In this document: positions 9,762 to 19,393 of the stretch, piece by piece
How the letters are laid out: the number at the start of each line of letters is the position of its first letter
Numbering within the stretch: position 1 is the stretch's first letter
DNA from: Limnephilus marmoratus
Taxonomy: Eukaryota > Arthropoda > Insecta > Trichoptera > Limnephilidae
DNA: 64,000 bases
Reading direction: 5' to 3'
Assembly: GCA_917880885.1 (NCBI GenBank)
Contig: OU862913.1
Location: 1,116,001 to 1,180,000, forward strand
The notes under the pieces: generated by a model
The model's input: only the letters and a program-made list of their open reading frames with translations
Database searches by the model: none
Told to the model about the DNA's origin: nothing
Translations under genes and position numbers: made by a program

Positions 9762-10760
9762 AATGTCTCGCATGGAACCAGCAGCTTGGCTGTTGGTGCT
9801 AGATAGGGGGCAGAAGCTTGCAAAGAGGGCAACATCTCCCATGGAACCCGCAGCTTGGCCGTTGGTGCTAGATAGGGGGTAGAAGCTTCCAAAGACGTCT
9901 CCCATGGAACCAGCAGCTTGGCTGTTGGTGCTAGATAGGGGGCAGAAGCTTGCAAAGAGGGCAACATCTCCCATGGAACTAGCAGCTTGGCCGTTGGTGC
10001 CAGATAGGGGGTAGAAGCTTGCAAAGAGGGCAACATCTCCCATGGAACCCGCAGCTTGGCCGTTGGTGCTAGATAGGGGGTAGAAGCTTCCAAAGACGTC
10101 TCCCATGGAACCAGCAGCTTGGCTGTTGGTGCTAGATAGGGGGCAGAAGCTTGCAAAGAGGGCAACATCTCCAATGGAACCCGCAGCTTGGCCGTTGGTG
10201 CTAGATAGGGGGTAGAAGCTTCCAAAGATGTCTCCCATGGAACCAGCAGCTTGGCTGTTGGTGCTAGATAGGGGGCAGAAGCTTGCAAAGAGGGCAACAT
10301 CTCCCATGGAACCCGCAGCTTGGCCGTTGGTGCTAGATAGGGGGTAGAAGCTTCCAAAGACGTCTCCCATGGAACCAGCAGCTTGGCTGTTGGTGCTAGA
10401 TAGGGGGCAGAAGCTTGCAAAGAGGGCAACATCTCCCATGGAACCCGCAGCTTGGCCGTTGGTGCTAGATAGGGGGTAGAAGCTTCCAAAGATGTCTCCC
10501 ATGGAACCAGCAGCTTGGCTGTTGGTGCTAGATAGGGGGCAGAAGCTTGCAAAGAGGGCAACATCTCCCATGGAACTAGCAGCTTGGCCGTTGGTGCCAG
10601 ATAGGGGGTAGAAGCTTGCAAAGAGGGCAACATCTCCCATGGAACCAGCAGCTTGGCCGTTGGTGCTAGATAGGGGGCAGAAGCTTGCAAAGAGGGCAAT
10701 ATCTCCCATGGAACCAGCAGCTTGGCCGTTGGTGCTAGATAGGATGCAGAAGCTTGTGAA
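9762..10760. repeat. 69/63-bp minisatellite with 132-bp higher-order unit
   Basis: Fifteen units carry ATGGAACC at 9772, 9841, 9904, 9973, 10042, 10105, 10174, 10237, 10306, 10369, 10438, 10501, 10570, 10639 and 10708. Spacings are therefore 69 or 63 bp, alternating in the middle to give a 132-bp dimer. Each unit has AAGCTT and mostly CCATGG. Both lengths are multiples of three and contain no stops, so two minus-strand frames stay open for more than 320 codons. I treat those as a by-product of the repeat, not as a gene. Confidence 0.95.
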
Positions 10761-10781
10761 GGTATATATCTGTTTTACATT

Positions 10782-10905
10782 TGTGTCTAGAAATGGTCAA
10801 AATTATGAATACTTGTTATTGACATGGAAATTTCAACTTGATTATTTGAGCGATGCAGAATAAAACACGAAATTAATAAATTTATGGGCGAAAGTATAAA
10901 TACTT
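10782..10905 (+). repeat. Single partial copy of the 215-bp satellite
   Basis: The string from GAATACTTGTTATTGAC through TTGATTATTTGAGCGATGCA to AAAGTATAAATACTTTGT matches the satellite monomer at 18065-19393, about 7 kb away, with substitutions. Confidence 0.75.
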
Positions 10906-11150
10906 TGTCCGGAATGCCCGATAGTCCGGCATCGGAGCTATTCGGAAGTTTTCGGGATAGTTCGGGATCATCCGGAAGTGCTCGGTATTGTTTGGAAACA
11001 ATTAGCGGTCGGCTAGTCTCAGCTGTCACAACAAATTCGAAGCGTTTTCGCCATTTTTTTGTGCATTGTTGTTTTGTTCGCATTGCAGTAAACGTAACTT
11101 TTCAAACTGTTTATAAAAAAAGTGATTTTCGTCCTAACTGTACAGTGACC

Positions 11151-11296
11151 ATGTTTTCAAAACTTAACCCTTCGAGTTCAAAAGGAGAGAAAGGAGAGAA
11201 ACGAAAACACGTAACACTGACTCTCAATCAGAAACTAGAAATCATCAAACGGCTAGAAAAAGGCGAGAATAGAAATGTTTTCATGAATGAGTTTAA
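11151..11296 (+). pseudogene. Tigger/pogo transposase, N-terminal fragment
   Basis: The ATG at 11151 opens a basic N-terminus followed by HVTLTLNQKLEIIKRLEKGE, the first helices of the CENP-B-type helix-turn-helix that lets Tigger/pogo transposases bind their terminal repeats. The frame reaches Glu-Phe-Asn and is then cut at TTAA (11293-11296) by piggyBac. It resumes exactly after the second TTAA at 14540, with no base gained or lost apart from the duplication. Terminal repeats of this Tigger were not found. Confidence 0.85.
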
Positions 11297-11772
11297 CTTT
11301 TTCGCTGCTACGCGCATCAATTCATGCGAAAATAATTTGTGTCCCCAGTGCTACGCGCATCATATCATGCATTTGACTTAAGCGGCTGTATACTACGTAA
11401 ATACGGGACGAATTTAGCAGATAACTGAACCAAAAAATAATTCAATCCTTTATCTTACTGACATCTGGCGTTTGCTGGTTAAAATATAATAAATTGTTTA
11501 CATAAAACATTGTCAAGGCGATGCTTCGGTAAATCTTCCTTCAGTCATTTGAATGTCGCGCCGCTGAACCATTCTGTCATCCATAGTATTTCTTAGGTGA
11601 TCCAATCTGCTTTGATGTGACGTGATTTAAAAATAGTTATTTAACTCAAGACTTTTTGATTGACTTTCTTTTGTGATTTTATTTCTAAATTTTGTGGACA
11701 ACCTAAATTGTAATATATCTGTCTATATTTATGGGCTTACCGTTTATATATCAAAATTGAACTCCCTTAAAA

Positions 11773-12242
11773 ATGGCAAACCGCAGTCTTAAGGAAGACG
11801 AAATTTATGAAACATTTTTAGACATTGACTCTGATTTAGAAATAAGTGAAGATGATCAAGATATACCGATTACTGAAGAAGTTAGTGACAGTGAAATAAA
11901 CGCCCCCGGGACAAGCCAAGATCATGACTCTCGTACACCTAACTTAGACTATACCGTAAATGCAGACTGCTTTTCTTCTTCATTTATTCCAATAGTTCAT
12001 GAATTTGATGATTTTGTGTCAGGTTTTGATCCATCCACTTTATTTTCTGGTAATTCATCGGAAATTAACTTTTTTGAATACTTCTTGAATAAAGAAAACT
12101 AATGGACATTATATAGCCACCATATCAAAACAAGATTCTCCCAAAAATCCAGACTTCGTAAATGGGTTGACACATCTGTCGAAGAAATGTACATTTTTTT
12201 TGCATTGTTAATGTTAATGACTAGAAACCGACATCTTACTAT
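11773..12242 (+). pseudogene. piggyBac transposase, N-terminal part
   Basis: The ATG at 11773 opens a 109-residue acidic N-terminus (many Asp, Glu and Ser), typical of piggyBac proteins. After its stop at 12102 other frames continue with VEEMYIFFALLMLM and TRNRHL near 12178-12238, the start of the conserved core. The gene is then broken by the 0.7-kb repeat, so at least one frame change and one insertion inactivate it. Confidence 0.8.
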
Positions 12243-12960
12243 ATAACGTAATAAAAAGGGTTATGATTAACCTCGTGGTATTTAAATGTGTGTAAATCGA
12301 CATCTTAACTGTCAGTATGGAATATTGAGGTTATGAAAGTTAAATCTTGTATTAAAATTTGCTGAGCTCAGGGTAGGTAAAACATGTGAATTTGGTAAGC
12401 AATAAAAATGAAATTAAATGCTATAAAGGTAATATAAATTTAATAATTATAACAGGGTTTGAACATCAAAGACTCTAATTAATTAAACAATAAATCTCAG
12501 GGTGCAGTGACTGCTCGATGATACCAGTCATATTAAATCATATTTCGCTTCTAAGTTAAAAGAAAAGATGGAAGGCGCCAGTCGTTTATAAAATGCCCTA
12601 GAACTACTAAACGACAAATAGTCTGTTAAATATGAAAGAGAAAACCAATAAAATATAATAACGTTACGTGAATGCTACATGATGAGATCTTCTGTGAAAT
12701 TTCTCGTGAATTATCAGTGAGAATTCCCGTGAGAATTCCATAAGGTCTTCCGCCCGTCTTGTTTCTGTCAGGAGTCACATGTTGACGCACGTCTCTCAAG
12801 CCGCCTGGAACCAAACTGAAGTACTTCTCTGCACCCAGCCTCTCGAACTTTTGCGAAGCATGAGCACCAACCTCGGGAATACAACGGCGTGCCATGCTAC
12901 CAACCACAGCGGTCGAATTCATAGAGCATTAAAGTGCCTTAGCGGTTCTTACCGCTACAA
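12243..12960 (-). repeat. Unclassified 0.7-kb dispersed repeat, copy 2
   Basis: This is the reverse-orientation relative of 2418-3075. It splits the piggyBac transposase between the HLTI segment (12238) and a segment reading WFTDPLLA (about 12973). Its inner end on the plus strand is the hairpin AGCGGTTCTTACCGCT. The minus strand keeps a 98-codon open frame (12626-12922) that is only weakly preserved in the other copy, so I do not call it a gene. Confidence 0.65.
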
Positions 12961-12963
12961 CTA

Positions 12964-14109
12964 TCGAAGAACAATGGTTCACTGACCCATTGCTCGCTAG
13001 TACAATTTTAGTCTAGGGATCGTTACGAAATTATATTGCGAATGTTACACTTCTCAAACCCCGACACACAAATTCCTGGTGACCGACTTTACAAAATTAA
13101 AATCCTAATTGACCATACCCGAAAATTGTTCAAAAAAACTTTGATACCTTATGAAAATTTATGCATCGATGAGAGCATAATTGTTTTCAAAGGGCGTTTA
13201 ATTTTCAAACATATATACCATCCAAACGTCACCGGTTTGGAATTAAAATGTTTGTATTGTGTGACGTGAAGACGGGTTTTATATTAGACTTCATTATTTA
13301 TTGTTGCGAAGGGACTGACATAACTGACTCTGAATGTCTCGGGGTTTCGGGGGCTGTAGTAACGACACTACTTCAAGATTATTTAAATAAAGGACATAAT
13401 CTTTTTATTGATAATTGGTACAGTAGCCCTCAACTATATGATTTTCTCCATACGAACAAAACCAATGCATGTGGTACGGTGCGGAAGACACGAAAAGACA
13501 TGGCGAAATTGAATAAACTTAAAAAGGGTGAAATGAAAGCACAACATCGTGGACCTCTGTTGGCTTTAAAGTGGTGCGACAAAAGAGAAGTTCACATGCT
13601 AACAACCTTACATGATGACTCCATGGACATGACGGGAAAAGTTGATTGTAAAACTCGTCAACCAATTATGAAACCCAAGTGCGTTCTAGACTATAATAAG
13701 TGTATGGGTTCTGTTGACTTGATGTTAAGTAGTATTAATTGCCTGCGAAAAACAATTATGTAAGTGGTATAAAAAAGTGGCCTTCCATATTATTGATCTA
13801 TATTTATTGAACTCTCGTATAGCTTTTAAATCAATTACAAATAAAAATGTTAGTTTAGCAGATTTCCAATTAGCCGTAATACGACAATTGTTGCAAAAAT
13901 ATCATACAACTTCCCGACCCGAGCCTCATTCTCACTCTTCACACCATTTACCTCTGAGACTAACTGCTAAGGCATTAGCAAAACATATGCCCCACCCAAT
14001 AAAGGGAAATAATTCTCAAAAACTTCACAGAGCCTGCCGAGTGTGCGCCATTTCTAAAAAAAGGAAAATGTCCCAGTATAAATGCCCAGAGTGTGATGTG
14101 ACATTGTGA
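12964..14109 (+). pseudogene. piggyBac transposase, catalytic core and C-terminus
   Basis: Several frames together give the rest of the transposase. The three catalytic Asp regions are recognisable: NLCIDESIIVFKGR (13158-13199), NLFIDNWYSSPQLYDFL (about 13398-13448) and YNKCMGSVDLML (about 13693-13728). The C-terminal cysteine-rich domain reads CRVCAISKKRKMSQYKCPEC (14035-14094), the RING-like DNA-binding tail of piggyBac proteins. Frame changes near 13020, 13265 and 13765 and a stop at 13015 break it. The enzyme would excise and insert at TTAA if intact. Confidence 0.9.
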
Positions 14110-14543
14110 GTGTGGCCATGTTTTAGAAACTACCACGAAAAACAAAACTTATAAATATTTCTCCTCGTGTTAACTTTTTATTAAAACTTTATTTGTTAGT
14201 AGATATAATAATAAAAATAATTGTGTTTTGATGATATCGGCGCAGTGTTCCAAATCCCATCAGGCCAATATAGCAGTGTGCATGCGTAGGGCGACAGTTC
14301 TTGTTGATTTCTTGTGATGCGTCACTATTTATAATATTATATCTGTATCCTGCGGTTTATTGTTTATTTATGTGTTTCAACAAAATTCAAGAGCATTAAT
14401 AAAGCTATTAAGATAAGCAAATCATAAATCTGTCAAGAAATAAGAGATTTATAGCTGTTTAAAGTGGTAGGTTTTGATTGTCAAAGTGAGTACTGCAATA
14501 CAAGTGTAATTTTCGGTACATTTGATCGCGGGGAAAAGGTTAA

Positions 14544-14742
14544 TATTGGCCCATCAACTATTTATGACATTAAAAAACAAAAAGATGAACTAATGAAGTT
14601 TGCTTCTCAATCGGTAACAACTGAAAAATTAGCTTCTAGACAAACATTAAAAAAACCAAAACTGGAACAGCTAGATAGTGTATTGTTCAAATGGTTTAGT
14701 GCAGTACGTTCTGAAGGAAAGCCGGTGACAGGGCCAATGATT
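14544..14742 (+). pseudogene. Tigger/pogo transposase, second fragment
   Basis: This resumes the helix-turn-helix (GPSTIYDIKKQKDELMKFA) and runs on through FKWFSAVRSEGKPVTGPMI, the start of the second Tc5-type DNA-binding domain of Tigger. It is cut at 14742 by the SINE-plus-glycoprotein insertion, whose 8-bp target duplication CAATGATT is at 14735-14742 and 16550-16557. Confidence 0.85.
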
Positions 14743-15108
14743 TTTTTTTTTTTACATGAATACCGCACAAGATTCCCAACTGCTCCCGTCTGGAAGCCAG
14801 TGGGACTATGGCATCCCCAATTGGGGTATGTTGTGAGGCTGAAGGTAGTGGGGAGGGGAAGGAGATAGGGAAGAGGGAGGTGGGGAAGTACCTGGCTATT
14901 CAGAGATCTGGTCACCAAACACGGCAGAAGCCATTTCAAGCAACGTTTCAATTCTGAATGGTGGTCTTACACCAGGGCGATACTGAGAGTATCTTCCACT
15001 CTGGAACGTGCCGCAAATATACTATATATTATTTGCCACGCCGGGATTCGATACCGCGACCTTCGGAATGCTAGTCAAGCGCCTTACCGCTGCACTGCGC
15101 CGGCCGCC
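14743..15108 (-). mobile_element. tRNA-derived SINE (family A)
   Basis: Read on the minus strand, the element starts with GGCGGCCGGCGCAGTGCAGC at 15108. It has an internal promoter box B GGTATCGAATCCCGG (about 15045-15031) and ends in a poly(A) of about 13 residues (14743-14755 as T). A 5'-truncated relative lies at 47757-48020 on the plus strand. It forms one end of a 1.8-kb unit bounded by CAATGATT duplications. It abuts the glycoprotein-like sequence base to base at 15108/15109. Confidence 0.8.
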
Positions 15109-15534
15109 AACAGCAATCACAATTGATAATCATTCAAGATGCATATCTCAGGATTCTATCTGCTCACTATAATAACATGTGTCACTGCTTCAGGAAATTA
15201 TATCTTTCCGTCCGGAAAACCATCTCATCTGGATACCGCTGCACTACGCCGGCCGCCAACAGCAATCACAATTGATAATCATTCAAGATGCATATCTCAG
15301 GATTCTATCTGCTCACTATAATAACATGTGTCACTGCTTCAGGAAATTATATCTTTCCGTCCGGAAAACCATCTCATCTGGATACCGCTGCACTACGCCG
15401 GCCGCCAACAGCAATCACAATTGATAATCATTCAAGATGCATATCTCAGGATTCTATCTGCTCACTATAATAACATGTGTCACTGCTTCAGGAAATTATA
15501 TCTTTCCGTCCGGAAAACCATCTCATCTGGATAA
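15088..15534 (+). repeat. 149-bp tandem triplication across a junction
   Basis: Three near-identical 149-bp units carry an ATG at 15139, 15288 and 15437. Each unit includes 21 bp of the SINE head (ACCGCTGCACT…) plus the first 128 bp of the glycoprotein-like gene. The duplication therefore happened after the two were joined. Copies differ by a single G/A in the SINE part of the first unit. Confidence 0.95.
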
Positions 15535-16549
15535 TCAAGCTGTCAACGTCAACTCTTGTGAAGTCGGAGTTTTAATTCCTAACAAAGCAGAATTCAAACA
15601 GTCTTTCTCACAACATGTGATTATACCTGGTTCTTTTCTGAAACTATCACTCACAAAATTCAGACTGCTAAAATCCTAATACATGAGTGCGAAGAAGCTA
15701 TAAGAGTCTTCGAATCTGGAATCTATGTAGCCCGATCTTTCCCACCCGAGTCTTGAGCATGGAATTCTGTGTTGACTGAGCAAATTGTTGATGTCACCGT
15801 GACTAAACATGAAGTGTTATATGACGTTTACACTAATTCTTTTGTCGGAGCCATTTTCAGAGAAGGCAATTAAAATCAAGAAGAGAAGGCAAATAAAATC
15901 AGTCCATGCAAAACCATATACGACAGCACCGTGTTCATAACTGATGTACAAGAGCATAAACCATGTATACGTTGGAACACTCATACATCCAAGTGGAAAC
16001 ATCAGGACGAACGCCTACCAACATCTGGTCTACTCACCATCAAGCAGTAGATCCACTAGTGTCGTGTTACTTCCTGATCATGGAGAAATGTGTGGTTTGT
16101 CCGCTTTAGAACCATGCAGAGACTCGAGACTGATAAGTTCAGAACTGTGTATGATAGCAACTATATCATGGCGGACTACATGTTGAGCATGGGATGTAAA
16201 ACCACTTTAAATGCAGCTCAGAAATCAGGAAAACCCAGTTATTTTCATTTGATAGACTTTGTACGAAGAAAACCAGGCAGGGGTCGTGTATATCGCATCG
16301 ACTAACTACATTTACGGCCATACTATTGAAGTTCAGAAGGTCAATAACCAGATAGGAGTTACAACAGATGGAAAATCTATTTTTTGGAATGATCGGGTAC
16401 CTTTAAAGGATTCTTATTTGGGACCAAATGGTATTACCGCAAAGGAAAAGAGACTTTACTATCCGGAGAATATGGTTGTAGCAGGCATGTTAGAGGACCA
16501 GATTTTTGAAAGTCAGCAAAATAACTTGATTGGACAACCCGTAATAGAA
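15109..16549 (+). pseudogene. Decayed glycoprotein-like endogenous viral element
   Basis: It begins with AACAGCAATC, which fits the vesiculovirus-type mRNA start AACAGNNATC. A 30-nt leader leads to the ATG. The frame at 15437 opens with a signal-peptide-like stretch: a short N-terminus, then a hydrophobic run ending in Thr-Ala-Ser-Gly. Cys and aromatic residues are scattered along about 370 codons in several frames. Stops and frameshifts are frequent (for example near 15677, 15756 and 15870), and a longer open stretch runs 16259-16555. The sequence ends at the target duplication before any membrane anchor. I could not match it to a named family; a rhabdovirus-like glycoprotein mRNA copy is an inference from the start motif, the signal peptide and the length. 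It could also be a secreted insect protein. It is non-functional as it stands. Confidence 0.45.
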
Positions 16550-16676
16550 CAATGATTGTTGAAAAGGCAAAAAAAATTCGGCCAAGATTTAGAAGTTGCT
16601 GAAAGTGAGTGTAATTATTCTGATGGTTGGCTCAGAAACTTTTAAGTTTCGGCATGGAATTCGATTGCAACTGGAG
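16550..16676 (+). pseudogene. Tigger/pogo transposase, third fragment
   Basis: After the second CAATGATT the Tigger frame continues in the same phase (Met-Ile-Val-Glu-Lys-Ala-Lys-Lys). Across a frameshift it then gives CNYSDGWLRNFKFRHGI, the C-terminal part of the Tc5-type DNA-binding domain. It breaks off near 16676 where an RTE-like fragment begins in reverse. The DDE catalytic domain is absent. Confidence 0.8.
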
Positions 16677-16990
16677 CATCTAAGGAGTTACAGCATTTGT
16701 GTCTTCAAATGGCAAATACAAATATTCAGTCTTTTTCCTGCTAATTTTTAGGCCATTATCCTCCAGGATCTTTCTCCATCTTTCCAGGCTATTCTGTAAG
16801 TCACAATGATTATCTGCTATCAGTACTACATCACTGCAAAAAGCATAGTCTTGAGAATACTGACTTGTTAGATAATTCATGACCATTATGAATAGCGGTG
16901 GGCTGCGGACAGATCGAGGGCGACACCCTATTTATACTATGTTGAGCGAGGTCTGAAACCCCTCCACATTTGTATGGAACGCTGTCCATT
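16677..16990 (-). pseudogene. RTE-like LINE reverse transcriptase fragment
   Basis: The minus strand encodes PPLFIMVMNYLTSQ, then a damaged catalytic box (FCSDVVLIADN where FADD is expected) and ERWRKILEDNGLKISRKKTE, the typical RT palm and thumb segments of RTE-like LINEs. Only about 100 codons remain, without endonuclease or tail. Confidence 0.75.
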
Positions 16991-18064
16991 CGCAATCGGG
17001 TTCAACCAATGCAATAAATACCATGATTTTTCAAAAATAAATCAGTTCAATCAGTTCTGTGTCCTGCTTCCTACCTCTACAGTCAGCCTTAACTCTGGAC
17101 ACTGCCAGGCACCAGGCTCAGGCAAAAACTAGGCGCACCCAGGGCCACCAGCCACCACCCACTGGATGTAGGGAGGCCAGCCACAATTACCTACTATCAT
17201 CATCATCATCGGCGTGCAACAAGGGAAGGCGTGCACGAGAGACCGGTCCCCCTTTTTACAGTCTTGTAAGGACATTACGTCCGTTACAATGTTTGTGTTC
17301 TAGTGAGACACAACCAATCCCTGGAAGAACTATTCGGCAAACCCCCTATTGATGCAAAATCAGCATTTCATATACGTGTCCAGAAAAGTCGTTAAGTCGC
17401 CTCTGCAAGTAACACACAGTAATACAGTGCCCAGTTTATCAGTGAATACGCTCCAGTGCGGTACCCGCCTACCGGCCAGCTCCCCGGCGACTCAGAGCCG
17501 GAACCTGTGCCGGTGCACCCGCAGCCTTCGAGGACCCATCATCTCGCAGCTAACACGGTCCACCGCACCATTAGCTTTGGAGAATCATTTGCCCGCGACA
17601 ATAAGGCCGCCGCGTCTTCTGTCTGGGGTGCAGCAACATCTCAGGCTTATCGAAGCCCGTCGTGCTTCGCTGCCACTGAGACTTCTTTCTTCTCACAAGG
17701 TTCACCGCTGTCCATCTCCGCGACTCAAAGCGTCGAGCGACATCCTGGACGACATGGTCTTCTCCACCACCACGGTTCTCGAGAAGCCGAGCGGTAGAGT
17801 AATTACCCTCACGGCAGGTAATACGTGCCACTCGGCAGTTCTCGAGAAGGTTCGGCGCTGTACAGATATTGAATGGTGCTGGCTCGAGACTTTTCTAGGA
17901 GGTTGCGAACCTTCCAGACGGTGGCAATAATGATTTACCGAGGCGGCCGAGGTATGTACTCTGCGGCGCCTCTCACATAATAGTATTTAACGGCTTATAG
18001 ATGTTTCTCGTGCGTTCTTGGTGATGGCGAAAAATAATGCGTCGCCACAGACAGAATTACGAAT
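16991..18064. other. GC-richer stretch without recognised gene
   Basis: Bases 17276-17395 are a single diverged copy of the 215-bp satellite (GTTCTAGTGAGACACAACCA). From about 17395 to 17960 the sequence is GC-rich with open frames up to 193 codons (17349-17930) in more than one phase. Composition is Ser/Arg/Leu-rich with no domain I know, so these are probably chance frames in a repeat of unknown origin. Confidence 0.4.
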
Positions 18065-19393
18065 ACTTGTTATTGATGTGAAAATTTTAACTTGATTATT
18101 TGAGCGATGCAGAAAACAAGATTTAAAAAATTTTACACACAAAAGTATAAATACTTTGTACATGTATGTGTTCTAGTGAGACACAACCAATCCTTGGAAG
18201 AACTATTCGGCAAACCCCCTATAAATGCAAAATCGGCATTTCATGTACGTGTCCAGAAATGGACAGAATTACGAATATTTACAGTTATTGACGTGAAAAT
18301 TTTAACTTGATTATTTGAGCGATGCAGAAAACAAGATTTAAAAAATTTTACACACAAAAGTATAAATACTTTGTAAATGTATGTGTTCTAGTGAGACACA
18401 ACCAATCCTTGGAAGAACTATTCGGCAAACCCCCTATAAATGCAAAATCGGCATTTCATGTACGTGTCCAGAAATGGACAGAATTACGAATATTTATAGT
18501 TATTGATGTGAAAATTTTAACTTGATTATTTGAGCGATGCAGAAAACAAGATTTAAAAAATTTTACACACAAAAGTATAAATACTTTGTAAATGTATGTG
18601 TTCTAGTGAGACACAACCAATCCTTGGAAGAACTATTCGGCAAACCCCCTATAAATGCAAAATCGGAATTTCATGTACGTGTCCAGAAATGGACAGAATT
18701 ACAAATATTTACAGTTATTGACGTGAAAATTTTAACTTGATTATTTGAGCGATGCAGAAAACAAGATTTAAAAAATTTTACACACAAAAGTATAAATACT
18801 TTGTAAATGTACGTGTTCTAGTGAGACACAACCAATCCTTGGAAACACTATTCGGCAAACCCCCTATAAATGCAAAATCGGCATTTCATGTACGTGTCCA
18901 GAAATGGACAGAATTACAAATATTTACAGTTTTTGACGTGAAAACTTTAACTTGATTATTTGAGCGATGCAGAAAACAAGATTTAATAAATTTTACACAC
19001 AAAAGTATAAATACTTTGTACATGTATGTGTTCTAGTGAGACACAACCAATCCTTGGAAGAACTATTCGGCAAACCCCCTATAAATGCAAAATCGGCATT
19101 TCATGTACGTATCCAGAAATGGACAGAATTACAAATATTTACAGTTATTGACGTGAAAATTTTAACTTGATTATTTGAGCGATGCAGAAAACAAGATTTA
19201 AAAAATTTTACACACAAAAGTATAAATACTTTGTAAATGTATGTGTTCTAGTGAGACACAACCAATCCTTGGAAGAACTATTCGGCAAACCCCCTATAAA
19301 TGCAAAATCGGCATTTCATATACGTATCCAGAAATGGAAAGAATTATGAATACTTGTTATTGATGTGAAAATTTTACCTCGATTATTTGAGCA
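18065..19393 (+). repeat. 215-bp satellite array
   Basis: Six monomers repeat with a strict 215-bp period (ATGCAGAAAACAAGATTTAA at 18107, 18322, 18537, 18752, 18967, 19182) and differ by few substitutions. The last monomer decays after 19340. Each monomer holds a 67-codon frame that stops inside the unit; since 215 is not a multiple of three and no start context recurs elsewhere, I do not call it coding. Single diverged copies lie at 10782-10905 and 17276-17395. Confidence 0.95.

Larger units (their letters stand above)
11297..14539 (+). mobile_element. piggyBac element inserted in Tigger
   Basis: It is flanked by TTAA at 11293-11296 and 14540-14543, the obligate piggyBac target. Removing the element and one TTAA restores the Tigger reading frame. 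The ends are weakly inverted: CTTTTTCGC on the left and the reverse complement of CCTTTTCCCC on the right. It carries a broken piggyBac transposase gene on the plus strand and was later interrupted by the 0.7-kb repeat at 12243-12960. Without that repeat it is about 2.5 kb, a normal size for the family. Confidence 0.9.

Noticed and set aside
9705..10709. 334-codon minus-strand open frame as a repeat protein gene
   Set aside because: It is produced by the 69/63-bp minisatellite, a second frame of equal length overlaps it, and there is no unique sequence at either end that looks coding.
17750..17850. Paired TTCTCGAGAA strings as heat-shock elements
   Set aside because: They are XhoI-type palindromes without the nGAAn spacing needed, in sequence with no gene start.
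17349..17930. 193-codon plus-strand frame
   Set aside because: Overlapping open frames on both strands in GC-rich sequence, no recognisable motif, and it starts inside a satellite-derived segment.
18107..19170. Five 67-codon frames as a tandem gene family
   Set aside because: They are identical positions in a 215-bp satellite; the unit is not a multiple of three and the residues resemble no domain.
18065..19393. CRISPR-like array
   Set aside because: Direct tandem satellite without unique spacers, in a eukaryotic nuclear context.
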